A DNA stretch of 64,000 nucleotides, taken from contig JABWDB010000015.1 of assembly GCA_019614645.1 (NCBI GenBank), forward strand, positions 2,046,001 to 2,110,000, read 5' to 3'. Both the position numbers and the translations under genes were made by a program. The DNA is from Stratiolaelaps scimitus (lineage: Eukaryota; Arthropoda; Arachnida; Mesostigmata; Laelapidae). The notes beneath the pieces are model-generated. The model saw only the letters and a program-made list of their open reading frames with translations, did not search any database and was not told where the DNA came from. Numbering within the stretch: position 1 is the stretch's first letter; each line of letters starts with the position of its first letter. Below are positions 27,342 to 41,678 of the stretch, one piece after another.

Positions 27342-29375
27342 TTTGCGGAGCAGTTTGCGGCGCTGGTCGCCAAATCATAACGTCATTTGGATACTTAGGA
27401 TATCATCAGCCAGTACAGCACAAGTGCAGTTGCTTTTACGCGCCACCTTCTAACAATTGTCGTTCCATGACTATGCCTTGAAGAATTTCTTCAAGGTTTC
27501 TTCTCCGCCTGCCGAGAAATTCCACGCTTAACAAAAGTGACCATACCGACACAAAAGAAGATAATCTTCTCGTCTACAGCATCGTCGTCATCGAAGGAGG
27601 AATCCGCAGTCTTTTCATGCAGCTTCTTTTGAAGCTGGGTGGTCTCGTCGGCCCACAAACACAGTATGTCTCCAAGACCGAATGGGCGCCGGGAACCATT
27701 TGGGCCTGGCCCTGTCGCAAAGCGAACGGATGGATGAGATGAAGGAGCAGGGATACTTCGTATAGAGTGGAGATGCCTTCGGCGGCTAGGCGACCAAATT
27801 TCGAATTTTCGCGCTCGGGAATAAGCGTGATATGTGCCGCACATGTTCTAAGACCAGTGGGACATTGAAGAGATCGGTTTGGCCACAATGTTTTCCATGG
27901 AATAGCTATAGCGCATAGGTTCAGAGCTGTGTTAACAAAACGAAATTTTCAAAGATTCGCTCGCAAGATCGGCGTAACACGTTCATAATACGTATAAATG
28001 ACAATGTATTATTTGGACAGATCATAGATAAAGATAGTGGGTAATGGGTGCATTCGAATCGGAGCCGTCGAACCGGAGCTGTTTACCTCTAGTCAATTCA
28101 ACTTAATAAAATCTTTGACAGCGTATTCTATCTATCAGTTATCTATGAGATGTTCAGTTGCAGGTGGCCTCAGACACGACTTAAGAACAAGGCCCTCTTC
28201 TGGTGTTTGTTCCTGAATCGTACGAGAACATCACCGCTATGAGCCTCCTTCAGGGTGTTCACTGCGTCTGCAGCTCCACGCAGAATTCTGCTCGAATTCG
28301 CGTCAATTTCTCTCCAGCGTTCGTCACCGAAGGTGATACCCTTCAGTTGCTCAGCCTTGTTCGACGGGAGGAAGGACAAAAAGAAGAGATAGACGCGAAG
28401 CCAATGGTGTGCCATTCTCTGCCCCACGGTGTGTAAGCACACTCCGTGGAACCCCCTGCTAGGATACCTCTGGGTAAGCCCGTGCAAACGAGAAAGCCTG
28501 CCTTCTACTTGCTCCGAGCATGGCGCCCTCTTCGCGGTCTCGACACATTCCATGCCCGACTGTGCGATTGTGTTTCCAGCCAAGCAAGTTCGAACGACAC
28601 ATTTTCCCTCTGGGGCCGGCGTCCTCGTTTGGAGTCTCGCTGACACTTGCCGATAAGTTCGATGGGGCCGGGCGAGCCAACCGGGGCCGGGAACGGTACT
28701 GTCCGTCCGACCGTGATCCATGTATAGGAGATATTGTAGTAACTGACACAAAGGACCTCCAACTCGAGGCATTAATCCCGAACTCCGGAGTGCGGCAAAC
28801 AACGTCTGGTGTGAGCCAGCCCCCCAGCGACCTCAACGGGTTCATTGCAGGGGTGACGGTGGGCACTTGGAAGCATACGATTTCCTGTTCTAATTCCACA
28901 GGGCATCTTCGAATAGATGCAACTTTGTACGTATACTGCAAATTTGTCAATTAATTTGCTATTAGTATTTACTATTATTATCTGGAAACTCAGGCTCAAA
29001 AACCTATAGGCTTAAATATATGTAAATACAGATGGAGTGAAAAATTGACACAAACATTACTCGGCGAAGACTAACTCTACATTTGATCAGTCGGTATAGA
29101 ATTAAGACATGATCACACACCATTTACCAATGCGGAGAACTTCTCAAACGCGTCACTCGAAATCAGTTATTGTCTATTTTACTTCCTGAATCTCGCTTCG
29201 TTGTCCCGAACGTCCGTAATAGGCTTTGCAGTAAAGAGTTGTACAATAAATAAATAGCATTAAGTAAATATCTGCTGGCGATAAATGTCTAGTTTGTCCA
29301 TGTGTATTTTTGTGGCCTAGGGCGATGACTCTAGTCCATTCTCTATCGTTCTCGCTTTTAGTCTCCAATCTGCCA
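27342..29375. other. No intact gene; possible retroelement debris
   Basis: Several long overlapping frames on both strands (28,170-28,954, up to 210 codons on minus) contain Cys/His clusters and a segment reading GDVLVRFRNKHQ. This is faintly like LINE ORF1, but the order does not match a gag-like protein and no motif is complete. Other parts show nothing. Confidence 0.3.
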
Positions 29376-29379
29376 ACCC

Positions 29380-29520
29380 GTCATCGTGCCGCTGAACTCA
29401 TCACGTACGCAGATGATCTACTGCTTTACAGCATTAGCTGCACTAACTACCTTATTATGAACATACGTGAAAGTCGGTCTCGAAATCTACACACAGAAGG
29501 CGGAAGCTATATGTAATTCA
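29380..29520 (+). mobile_element. Reverse-transcriptase scrap (YADD box)
   Basis: The plus frame reads AAELITYADDLLLYS. The Tyr-Ala-Asp-Asp box with flanking hydrophobic strands is the catalytic motif of reverse transcriptases. Upstream and downstream RT motifs are not recognisable, so this is a short decayed fragment. Confidence 0.5.
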
Positions 29521-30290
29521 GACGTAGAGGTACATACGCTAGCAGCGAACGACCCACGCAGGCTGAATGGGCAGGCATTAAAATATGCGAACCTAGTTTC
29601 CACACCGAGTAAAGCTAAGGTTTTTTTTTAATGAGCACTGAGTTTGCATATGGCCGTCTGGTGAATGTACTTGTGGACACTCCCCCGCTTCTGAATTAAA
29701 AGGCGGTTCGGATTCCTTTCAAGTCCCGCGTGCAGTGGAATGAAATTTACAACACAAATAGACATATCATTGTTAGATACAGTGTAGATATATTTCACCA
29801 CGTACTGTGTTACATCGAAGGTTTCTATCAGGCAAGAAATGAAACCTGTATTTGTGATTAATTATTGTCATTTGTTATATGCAAGGTATCACGAAAATGA
29901 GTGACAGACGCTTGCTTCATTAACAAGATTTGTGTAAACATCCTGAATATCTTTACGTTGTATATCGTATAGCATTATTAATAATATCATGATTATTATC
30001 ATTTATTATCATTGTGATTATTACTATTATTATATATTATTGATTACTACCTGTTTTATCTGAAAATACCCGAGAGTGACTGTAACTTTGAAGGAAATAT
30101 TTTGTTATCGAACGGCAAAAATCGCCTCTTTGAGGTGAGTGGAATAAATATTGTTGTGACAAATTGAGAGTTTGTCAAATTGAAAATTGCGTGTGTTCAA
30201 ATTAATGATGTAGTTAGGGTCCGTTAGGGTCACGTCAGACGCCTGTCAACTCGCCCTTGTACCTGAACAACTCGTCTGGGACTTGCACTT
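29521..30290. other. No gene seen; ATT-rich run
   Basis: An ATT/TTA-rich run lies at about 29,975-30,045. I see nothing else. Confidence 0.55.
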
Positions 30291-30291
30291 T

Positions 30292-30500
30292 TTCTCTAAA
30301 AGGGAGGTTGTTGCCATGCATGTAATGCATGGCAACACCGTGACCGCCGGCCCTCTTCTGAAACTGTTGATGTTCACTGATGACGATGTTCAACAGCACC
30401 GCGGTGCTGCCCGGTATCGCTTAGATTTGTACAGGCCAAGCCGCGGGTGCCACACATCCTCCTCACCGTACGGCCATGACGTGGTTAGCTGATTCTCAGC
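30292..30500. repeat. Dispersed repeat family, copy 2
   Basis: Partner of 13,191-13,402. This copy has an extra segment before GATGACGATGTTCAACAGCA and a local palindrome (GTTGCCATGCAT / ATGCATGGCAAC) at 30,310-30,334. Confidence 0.8.
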
Positions 30501-30905
30501 TGCGCCCCTTCTCTCTCCCTCCGCTCGGGCCTTCTCGCTGTGCTGCAGGCCACATTGGTTGCTACTAATAATTTCCAATCTCATTGTCAGGATACTGCTC
30601 ATAGAAGTATATATATATATATTAAAATTTATTCACAAGGTGTTTTGTTACACATACCCAGATACTTGGTGAAATTGAACAACAATAAAAAAAAAGGCGT
30701 AAAACAGTAAAACGCGTAGAGTCGACTTGTGTCAAAAGGGGTACATAGATATCGAAGAAATAAACATGTTGACGATTATTTGTATTAGTCAATTCTAAAA
30801 GTGGGTATGATTGTTAACCGACCTATAAAAGTAAATACAATAATACAATATATTTTCCATTGCACTCATTGTCTCAGCTCTTATATACAACCAACATTAA
30901 GAACT
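30501..30905. other. No gene seen; short TA run
   Basis: A TA run at 30,607-30,624 is the only recognisable item. Confidence 0.55.
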
Positions 30906-30907
30906 TT

Positions 30908-31010
30908 TCGGGCTGACTCTCAGCCAACATTTAACGTCCACGGGACCGCTTTCACATTGCTTCGTAGGACGGACACCTAAATGTAAAATGTGCAATTATA
31001 CAACCAACAC
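30908..31010 (-). mobile_element. SINE family 2 body fragment
   Basis: On plus it reads GACTCTCAGCCAACATTTAA, then GTCCACGGGACCGC, then GGACGGACACCTAAATG. The same order occurs at 47,767, 57,338 and 57,535. The tRNA-like head present at 47,860-47,930 is missing here. Confidence 0.75.
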
Positions 31011-33220
31011 TGGTGAATAAAAACATAACAGTAAATACATTCATTCACCTTTTTTGGTAAATACGGTTCAACAAAACTCCCTCAAATTCTAATACTGCCT
31101 CCCGTACACACCACACCACGATGTCCACAGGGAGCATTGTATATAAACAGATCCAACTTGCGAGTACACAAGATCAATTCATGGGGCTCCGCTTCGAGGC
31201 CACCATATAGGGGTTTCTATTGATTTTCACTTTACAGCTACCTGTCGATCTAACTCTCCCATTGAAGGTCACCAAGTATTTTCCCCCAGGGGCTACGATT
31301 TTGTTTGACTTCGTTTGATAAGTCGGTGTGTTCTTCTTCACAATTGTTCACTATATTATAAATTACGTTTACCATGTAGTTTATGTAGGTAGCTGTACAG
31401 ACTGTATCATATTCAACATTCGCATTGAGGAAGCATTCTCCTGTTATCTATCTAACGTTCGCCGATGTACAGCTGATCGCCTTGAGCTGATTCAGCAGAT
31501 TGTTTGGGTCTCTCTCTCTCCGTTTGTGTGATCAGCAGGCCACGTGCCCTTTTGCTTATCCCACTCGTGGGTGCCTCGGCCGACGGAAGGCATTAGCTGA
31601 TTCGACGGTATTGAGAATGGAGTTTGGGTAGAACTACGCGATATGAGTAGCTATTGCTGCATTCTACCAGCGATTCCCGCGGGAATCATGTATGTATATT
31701 ATACAACATTTGTAACAAAGTACAGAACGTGCCATCTATTGCGCAAGGATGCTTTATCAAACTTGCCCCGCAAATTGTTGGATGAAAGTTCTCATTAATT
31801 AGTGAAAAACTGAATCGATTTCTATACTACTGTATTGGAAGGTAAGTAATATTCGCGACATTTACACTACAATAGATGCATATATTTTGCACGTTCGACT
31901 TGAAACGTCAAAGGGGCCTGCCTCTGCCGCTCTCAGCTGATGAGCATCCGCCGCCGTGGTCACAGTTCCGCTTGATGCCTTCGTAGCTGTTTTCTGTACG
32001 ATTTACTTATTGAAAAAGTGCCTATCCAAAGTTGCTCATTAGTTTCAGTTCTTTGAAAAGTACATCTCAAGACGACGAACGTGGTGTTGTTGCAGATTGG
32101 AGTGGAGTGCGCATGTTCTCGAAGAGCTTGCGGAAACTGGTGTAAGCAGTTTCTTGTTTACTCGCTGAAGGTGCCATTGCGAGTCGGGAAACTCTGACCG
32201 ACCTCGCATGCGAGACTCGGTTGAGTCTGGCATCTAGGAGTGCTACCTATACAAATGCTTGCAGCATGGTGTGGAAAGCAAGCGATTTAAATGTCTTAAT
32301 AGGAGTCAATGGACAGACTACTTCCCTCTTTCGTTCGCCGAGAAATCCATCTACTGTGCGAACGGTGGACGAACGATTATTAACCAACAATTATTCTTAC
32401 TAGGGGAGGTTTGTCCGTCCCACCGAACGCGGCACCGTGGACGTAAATGTTGGCTGAGAGTCTGCCCGAAGATTTACCGTAAGCAGAACTGAAAATAAAG
32501 GAGAAATCAACTTCTCCTGACGTAATAGTTGTGTTTCGGTCTCTGTATCGTTTTGAGACAGTGTTATGTTATGACAAAAGTCTCGAATATATATTATACG
32601 GTTCACACAACTGTGCAGTAAGCAGAGTCACACTTGCTGATTGCCTTGTTAACAACTAACCGAAATGGGATGCACTGCTGAACTTTAAACTGGTCTATGA
32701 AAAAATCTTCATACACTGGCATCATTTAAGAAGACTCTGAGTTCAGCTACGGTAGGCTGTTTTGAAGGGTTGACTAACACGTCTTCGTCAAGCTTAAAGT
32801 AGAAAATATAGTCTCAAGTACATAATACTACTATATAACCCTGGTGATGTATCTCGTGCACTACTTTTGATGGGACAAGACATTTGCATTTGATGGCGTA
32901 AAATTTGAAAATGACTTTTTGGAAGGACTGGCGTAATAGTTTGCACAAGAAAAATAGAAGAATATCAACCACGTATACAACGGTTAGGATGCATTGCGCT
33001 TGTCTCGTGCATTCACACAAACGACAGTGTACTTATCCACATATTTTCTTTAACATTCTGTTTGCCTACTTGCTTACATTACGAGATGAATAAGGACGAT
33101 AGAAGTTGCACGACATAAGCATACAGGGCTTGTGTAAAATAAAGACATTGCAAAAAAAAGGAGCCACCTGCATGGTATGAACGAAAATGTCAATCTGTCA
33201 AACCCAGCCAGATTCGACAT
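31011..33220. other. No supported gene
   Basis: AT-rich sequence with short frames only. No RNA gene or transposon is recognised. Confidence 0.55.
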
Positions 33221-33221
33221 G

Positions 33222-33400
33222 TAGGGAACCTGTCTCGAAGATCCTACGAACTTGGTGGGGAACCGAGACCACTTTGCTTGTGTGCATCGGATGCGGGCGA
33301 AACGCGACACGGGTTATTCTATTGCTCCATACAGTACAGCATGTGGCGTAGCGGTGAGACGACATGGCGACGTCAGAAGTTGAGGGGACATTCCTCGCTG
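33222..33400 (+). mobile_element. LINE C-terminal zinc-knuckle fragment
   Basis: The plus frame from about 33,222 reads Leu-Cys-Leu-Cys, then GETRHGLFYC. The Cys-x-Cys ... Glu-Thr-x-His-x4-Cys pattern is typical of the last domain of non-LTR ORF2 proteins. There is no RT domain nearby. This is inference from one short motif. Confidence 0.4.
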
Positions 33401-36400
33401 CTATTCGCAATCCAATCCGCAATGATTTCAAGCGGCGGGGTCGAGCACGCCTTCCAGCCAACCGGGCGTCAGTCAGTTCGTCCCTTTTTATAACGGCACC
33501 AGCAGTAGCAGCAGCAACAATAGCAGCATCGTGGGATGCCGTACACGACGGCTGGGTGCAATGCGGGGTCGGGCCAAGCGGACACAGCTCCTCACCCCGC
33601 TCTCATGGTACACTTAAGAACGAGCTAATGGAATCGTGAATAAACTATGAAGAGGAAGGGAAGATACGGAAGACAGGAACAACGAATGCAACCCCAGCTC
33701 CCCAACCTGACGTCCAACCCGTCGTCTCGGAAGATAGCGAGAGAAAGAGAGAGAGAGGGAGACGAGCTGCCGACAAATTCGGTGTAAATTCAATTACATC
33801 TAAGCCTCCACCGCTCGTGATACGAAGCCCAGTGCGACCCCAGCAGGCCGGGCCAAACAGACTTGGCCTGTTCGTTCAGCGACTAATACGAAGAACAAAT
33901 CACTGGCCGAGGACGAACGACTACGAGGCACGGGGATCGAGAGAGGAATAGGGGAACAGGCTCGAAGGGCGCCTTGCGCCCTGCGTAAAGTTTACACGTG
34001 GCCCAAAGGAGTTTACTCGATGCCGGAGGAAGGGCCTCTCGGCCCTTTCGGGCAAATTAGAGACGAGAAAAAGCGGCCGCGGTCGTCGCCCCGAATGCAT
34101 CGTCGGTGAATGAACATTACAGTAATCTTGGCAAGAAGGAATCAAGAAGGACGTTGAACTGAGGCTGAGATACAGCGTTCGGTACATTTGATATATTGCT
34201 GCTTTGGCGGATTGGACTGCCGCAGGCGGAAGTGAGTCGTTAGATTAGTTAGATTTCGACTGTCGAAGTAATGCCTAGCAGTTTCCGGGCCTTGGGGGTC
34301 GGGCGTGCGGAGAGCCGGGTTTAGTGAGTGCGTTCGCAAGTCCCATACTTACATTTACTCACTACAAGCGAGCGACGTATGCGTACCCATCATGCATTCC
34401 CGAAACCTCCATGTAACAAAAAAAAAAGTACGGAGATGGTAAAAACTGGGATAGGCTTAACTACAATTTACGTTATGGGGTATAAGATCATTGATTCGTA
34501 GATTCTCACCTTAGAATGATAATAATTCTTATTTGATTTCGATTAAACCGCTTGAAATTAAGGGAATGACTGGCAATTTTGAGCTAGCTGATACTACGAG
34601 TGCAAACTAACTGTACTATACAAATGTAATACAATCAATTTCCGTAGGCGTTATTCGATATAATATATTATGAGCAAGTACAGGTAGCGAGCTTGACTTT
34701 TTGGGAGCTTTCTCATTTTTTGTGCTACATTTCCCGCTTATTTTTTGTCAGTCAACATATATTTTCAAACTCCGACTCCGTCAACAATAATAGTAGCTAC
34801 CACGATAATGACAGCATATCGCCTGCTACAGCATAACGAAATGTTGCAGTGTTGTGAATACACCACAGAGCTACATGGCGTTTCTACATGGTGTTTGGGT
34901 TCCGATCTCGAAGCAAACATCTGATTTCATCCACAACGATTCGATCCGAAAATCAAGTCGCTAATTCCATCCAGCTGGAACAGTTTGGAACGCAATCTGC
35001 CGTGTGTCGCCGCCCCAGGGTGATGATCAGCCGCCATAAACAAGACGCAAACGAAGTAAATTTAATAAACCATCCCTGTCTCAGACACCATTTGTTTCGA
35101 TGCCAGGCTTTCGCACCAGTACGGGACAGCGAGGCGAGGCGAGAGTGTTGAGGAAGTTGTTGTTGTTGTTGTTGTTGCTGTCGCATCATTCGCTGTTGCC
35201 ATACTCCTCGAGGAAACGCGGGCATGCGTCTTGATGGATAACGAAGTGTCGACGGAGGACCGCTCCCGGAGTTCTGGAGCGATGCCTGGAACGAGCCCCA
35301 AATCTCCAATCTTGTTATTCGCTGCGTCAGGAGCCGACTGCTAATGAATGTGGGCACGACACACCGGTCGTCTCCATAGTGACCGCAATGGTGGATGAAC
35401 GCGAGGCCACCGAGCGTCGTTAGTTAGCGTCGACTCAGGGTTCCCGATAAGGAACGTGGAAATGCCTTGAATCCATTCAGGTTTTGCAGCCTATATAATA
35501 TATGTTCGTGAAGTTCGGGGCGTGGCTTGGCCGTCCACCTGCCTGCCGAGGTCAGAGTTCCCTTTGTGTTGATTCGATTATTGCTGGCAATATATTCATT
35601 TCAATTTTGGCGCTAAGATTTGGCAGCGCCTCCTACCGGTAATGTAGTCGAAATTCGCTCTCGGTCGATCCACGGGCAGTAGTGCCGTTGCGGGGTGTTG
35701 AATGCTGAGATATTCGAGTTGCTCGAATAAGATCCCTTCGAATTTCAAAAACGGAATGACACACCGAGAATAGCAAGTTGCTGTTATCGATATGGGGGGT
35801 TAATTCCTTGAACTGAACACCACCGCTTACACTACCACCCGGACATATCGCGCCTCGGCACCGGCTCGTCAAGCTGGCTGGTCAGGACGCCGAATAGCTT
35901 CGAGCGTAGCCCTTCACGTATTCACGTAGCGAACATCCTCACTCCCCAATATTCACTCATTGACCATTCGGAGCGGCCGCCTTGACCAGAACATTCGCCT
36001 GCGGAAATTCGCCCATATCGTACCTCGAAAATCTTCGAAACAGAGGTCGCCCACTGAAGTGTAGTCCTCCTCAAGTTGACTTTTTCGGATGAGTCACCCA
36101 CATGCTCCCCCGGACGTTCAAGTGGTGCAGCTCTTGATTTCAGCCGCCACTCACCCATCCCTTTTCTGCGTTTCTGTCGTCGCGCCTCCGAGTAATCCGA
36201 GCATTTTATCCCGTATCTTTCCTCTTATTTTGCCTTCCCCCATGGCTTGCTCTGGCCGATCTTTCCTTGTCTGCTGCACGAGCGTCCGCACATTTCGACG
36301 CTGCAGCAATTACGGAAAGGAGGAAGGAATGTAAACGAAGCTGGTGGGCCTCTACGCCATTAGGTGCAATCATTCGAAAAGCTCATTTACATACCCACGA

Positions 36401-39400
36401 GAACAGCAAGCAGTTCGCGCCATCTCGTGTCACGCGACACTCAATACGAAACAGCTGGCCAGCAACAGAGCACACGACCCGCAGCTCACGCGTGTCTTAA
36501 TAGGGTGGGGGGGCGGGCGGGGGCAACACATTCGAAAAAGATTCGTGGGACTTGAGGGTAGATTGTGAATGGAGTTCAAAGGATTACACTTTAGTTTTGC
36601 CATACAAGCGGAGTTGTTTATCCCAGCTGGGAGGGACTGACACGTGCTGGCGCGGCCTATCATTCTGGGCGGACGGCTTTTGAAAGCCGTGCGTCGCTAA
36701 GAGGAACGAATCTGCAGGGTGGGTTGCCCACTTACAATACACAGACGGTTTGCTGTCGCCGGACCCAAAGGTTCAGGGGTCAGCCTGGAAAATTTATTTA
36801 TTATAGACCTTAAGGTTCAGGGGCCGGGGCCTGCCGTTATGGGGGATACAGCCGAGGGCCAGCTGAGAGAATGTTAACTGTCACGTCGTAAAATGGCATC
36901 GGTAGATACCAATAGCAGCTTCCCTTGTGCAGCAGATGCAGAATGGCCGATTTCGTATGGTCCTGGACAAGCAAGAGTGGTATACGATAGTACATGGCTT
37001 GTAAGGCATCCTACTTACGATAATCGTCGCTAGAGACATGACGTGAGACATGTATGATTTGATTGAATAGAACAACACGGGTACGAATGCCGAAAGACTG
37101 GATAGATATCGACAAGCTGACACTTTCACCTTCGTTAGACAGGAGAGATATATGGCTTAGGTTTCAAATGCTGTTTCAAATGACCAGTAAGCCGCGGTAC
37201 CTCACAATTAGCGGAAGTTCGCGGCCCTATCGTGCTAACGCACTATTGCGCGCGGATATCCATAACGCATGAATAGGTCGTCACTGAGACATGTTACAAG
37301 CATCTATTGTCCATTTCGGTACTGATTCTCGCAATCTATCTGCTCAACCACCTATCTGTTCTAATCGAACAAATAAACTAGCTGTGATGTAAAATATAAC
37401 CTTTCTACTTGCCATATGTGCGCGTAGTGTGATACTACTGCATATTCAGCACATGCACCATCATGGGTCTGTGTTCGAACGTTGGTATGACATGTATTGC
37501 ATAAGATATAGTCCGCGCTCGAACAATTCTAGATCGAATTACTCCAGACGATAGTACAAACGGTCAAATTGTGAAATGAACCACGACGTATATAGGTACA
37601 CCCGTGATACGTCAGCTATACAGAGAAATCATTACCCCTTGACTCGCTTTGTGGGGTGGCTGTGGAGGGGCGCCGGGGTTGTGGTGCGACTCACGGATTC
37701 CTTGAAACGTGGGCTTTTCCAGCGATCGATATTATCTTTCGCTGGATGGCTGTTCTGCATAGCCTTGATGTCTCGCTGCTTGATGACCTCATTATAGAGT
37801 CTCGCGCCGAGGAGGCGCCACCACCGTCCGCTTGCTGCCTATTGGGTCCATTTTCTTCTCCTTTTGCCGTTCGTGCTCCTCATCAGTTTGATAATCCTAT
37901 CTAATGGGCGGGCATGTTGGGTTCGGCCCGCTTGCCTCGTTACATTGCCTGCCTTGGTTGTCACGCAGCGAATCGGGGCGGCCCGACTTCAAGGGAAGGG
38001 AATTCAAGGACTGTTGCTCTTACTGGAGAAGGAGCGAGGAATTCCCTTGTACGATACTTAGATCTTGGGACGATTTACCATTAGCTTTGATGGATCCCAT
38101 TGGTTGTGCGCGATGGGCTTAGATCGAGGAAATCTAATGGCAATTTTGCCGGTAAAATTGTATGGCTTTGCTTGCGCTGTGCAAATCAGTTGAATTAGTT
38201 ATCAGGAAACGTATAAGCAAAGGGTTAATCTTGGATCTTAAACATATTAAAATTTGAATCGTTTTCTCATAGATACGTTGACTGTCGTCACAGAGGAGAT
38301 CCGCGTCGACTGAAATGTCCCCACATACCTGTATCCAGATGTTTGAAACTACCAGTTGAATCGTTTAAGCGTGTTTGACGCTAAAATTTTAATCGCTCTC
38401 TGAATCGTTCACCTGCAACATGAAAGTTTTTACTGAATAGTGACGTTGGGACGTCGACACAGGCCTGAGGAAGCTCGTTCTCGATGTTCGTTGACGTCGT
38501 TCGCCGACAAACGCCGCGATTACGAGGATAGCCCCACAGTCGAGGCTAAGGTCGCGGTTTCCCGAAATAGCGAGTCTCGGAAGAACTGTGTTCACGATGC
38601 CATGGATGGTTCTTACCTGACTGGATTTGGCCCTGGGGTGGGCTATTCGGCTGTGCCGGAGCGAAAGAAAGATAATTTGGGCTTAACTGACGTGCATGCT
38701 ACCCTTCTTGGTAAACTAATTTGGCCCACAGCTGACTAAATCGAGAATATTAGCTCCACTCAGCTACACCTTGCCTTAAAAAGCCCCTAAGTATACACAG
38801 AAACCATAGGGTCCCCGTCTCGAAATCAGCACGGCATATGCAATCCAATACATACGGTTGTTTTCTGATACATTTGTCAATAAATTTGTTAGTGATAACT
38901 AGTGATTTAGCACCAACTCAAATTTCGAAAAGCATATACAAGATTTGTGAACCTGTACCAAGATATAAACATCGTGTTGGCCGTATATATATAAATATAT
39001 ATAAAGGCCTGACCACACTGCAGCCCACAAGGAAATGACCCAATGTATCGACTACTAGGCAAGCGCTTCCCAGGTACAGTCGGGTAATGACAGCTGTGAT
39101 CGACGACTTCCGTCGTGCCAGGAAGAGCCACAGTAATGTTAAAGGCCGGCTCGTAGCCAATGGATAGAGGTAGGTAGGCAGGGACACGGCGACCAACGCG
39201 AATGAAAAAGGAACAGAGAAAAGGCGGTGGAGGTGAAGACCAAAAAAAATCGCTCATGATATCGTTCGTTTACCTCGACTCAATTCACGTCACACACGCG
39301 CGCACACACACACACGCTCGTGCCGAGGGTGTGGTTCACCCCTTGAAAGCTTGTATAACATCAAAGATGAGAAAAGGTGGCACATCCACGGTGGCAAGGG

Positions 39401-41670
39401 GTAGTTTGTTCTATAATAGTTCCTCTATATGTATTATTTATATGACACGAAGGTATGTACACACGGGTTAAGTGTACATTAAAAATGCACATATCTTATC
39501 TTAGAAAACATATTTCCTTTTAAAAATGTTTACTAGAGTACGCTCTAAAATACGCTTAACGAGTGACGTTGTGGCTTTACAGCGTGGAAAGACCGAAATC
39601 TGTCCGAGTTCATGATGAAAATTTCACCAAGGATGATCGTATAGTTATGCATAAATATGGGAGACTAATCAATAGTGGTGGTTTTGACGATGAGCTTCAG
39701 TGTAAATTTTTTTTGTTGTATTGTGCGATACACATTTAGATTTAAGAATTTGTATCGGTAGTTCACGAAGAAAGTGAACTGTCCTGAGGGAAGCCATCTT
39801 TGGTGACGGCTGTAACATCTACGCCAAGTATCTAGAATGAGACTCCTTTTGTTATACAGACTTCCACAGGGATATGAGACAAATATTTACTGACCCTCTC
39901 AATTATACATATGTGACGACGTCATTACGCCCTGTCCTTACAGGTAAGCCGTTTTAGTTGCCCTCTCGCCAAAGATGTCGATTTGAAATTCGCGCCATTT
40001 TTTGGGTCAGTTATTCGCTGTCTCGCCCTGGTCCACCGTTATAACGAAACTGTATTGTATTTCGAAATCTTTCTGTGCTTGTGAGCTCGGATACAAATAA
40101 TCATTTTGGCAGCGCGTTGCTACACTCGCAATGAACAACAAAGCGTAAGTGAAGAGCATGATATGTGGGTGCGACACGACCCACCGCGTCAGCTCAGAGA
40201 AAAAAGACAGGCCGTGGATACAATGGGTTTCAGCCAGAAATGGTCTCTTTGTGTGCGTGTTTGCCGATGACAGGCCCAGGGTACAGGTGAAGATTTTCGA
40301 TTAGCGACGTTTTGGATTAGCCCTTCTGCGACCCCTAGTTCCCGTGATACACGTGGTGCACTCGTCTAAATCTTATCGTGAATGCACGCAACTGACGCAA
40401 CCTCTGGGCTGACGAAAACACTTGGAATTCGGCTTATATTTTTCCGTGCCATGGAGAGTTTGCTTCACAGATGCCTAGTTTCCCAGCGAGTTCCGCTATG
40501 GTTCGGCAAATAGCTTTGGCTTTTCGCCAAAGGATTAAGATCGAGGCTGAGTACCCTTGTGAGGTCATATCTTGCGGCATCGAAATCGCATAGGTTTACA
40601 TTCGAAAACTGTATGTTTGGCTATGATCCTGTACAGGGGTGCACCACAACCGAGGTAGAGAAGTAATGCACCGTTTAGCTCCTAGAGTCAGATATTCTGC
40701 GCAAACATATATTGACCAATCATTTGCAGCTCGCAGAGCCCCTATTCACCCTTCCCCTATGAGGCACCTATCCGTATGGGATTAATTCCCTCTCTAAGAT
40801 ATATGTAGCTTCAGCGAGGTGTACCAGCGTGTGTGCACTAGAGTACCAGTATACACTCTATAAGCCAGCAAATGACGACCGTGAAGTGGGTGGCAGCAAT
40901 TCTCTGTCGCAAGGGCGAATGCTGTGTTTTGCCAGTTTGCCGGTATCTAAGTTCCTTTTGCTATGAGCGTATTTTTTCGTGTGAAATAGCTCTTTCCTGA
41001 ATTGGCGTATAACCTCCATCTGGTCCTTACGGCTAGAGACTTAGCTGTTCAAGCGACCGTGCTTATGACGTGTAGTTTTCATTATCACCTAAGCGTACAT
41101 ACGTATACCATTAGGCATTTGCTCTATGAAATTCAGTGACTGGATACTACTGAGGTCGTCAGTTATCCGTCGAAAAAAACAGCCGCCAATTTGCAGAAGT
41201 ATAGAGTGACACGATCGTTCCTGGTGAGTTTGGTAAAGAAGAATATTGCCTTCTCTGGTCCACCCAGCCTGTTAAATAGAAAGTTCCGGTCTGAGTACTC
41301 ATTTTGAAAAACAAAAACACAACACAGATAAACTGAACGTTCAATAGCACGCTTGAATACTGTGGCGAGTTTAATGAAGGTCCCGTGACTGTTTATAAGC
41401 TACCCTTGAAGGGAGAAAGTTCCTGTGCTTTAACGCAGGCGCCGTTTAACAAGTTACGCTGATACATATTCGTTGAAAGAATGAAACCTGATGGTGTAAT
41501 TCAACATGCAATCAACGAGTATGACTTCGTGTATGGCTAGCTGCTGGATAACGCCTCGCGGCAGATAAAGGCGCACGCTACAGATCCATCGCGCGCGAGG
41601 TTCATCTCGTTGCTGTTTATACGAAAACTACCAAGGTGTAGATAGGCCTACATAGCATTTTCAATCGCCC
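33401..41670. other. Long stretch without a supported gene
   Basis: Contains a CAG-like run (33,497-33,530), a GTT run (35,157-35,178), a GA tract (about 33,740-33,762), a CA tract (39,297-39,316) and short TA runs. A segment at about 36,800-36,860 faintly resembles the SINE 1 tail. Frames up to 134 codons are unassigned. The stretch 39,600-41,150 is almost free of open frames. Confidence 0.5.
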
Positions 41671-41678
41671 CATCAGCA

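Noticed and set aside
28170..28954. Long minus and plus frames (210, 163 and 144 codons)
   Set aside because: Four long frames overlap on both strands. Cys/His clusters hint at LINE ORF1 but are incomplete and out of order. Not called as a gene.
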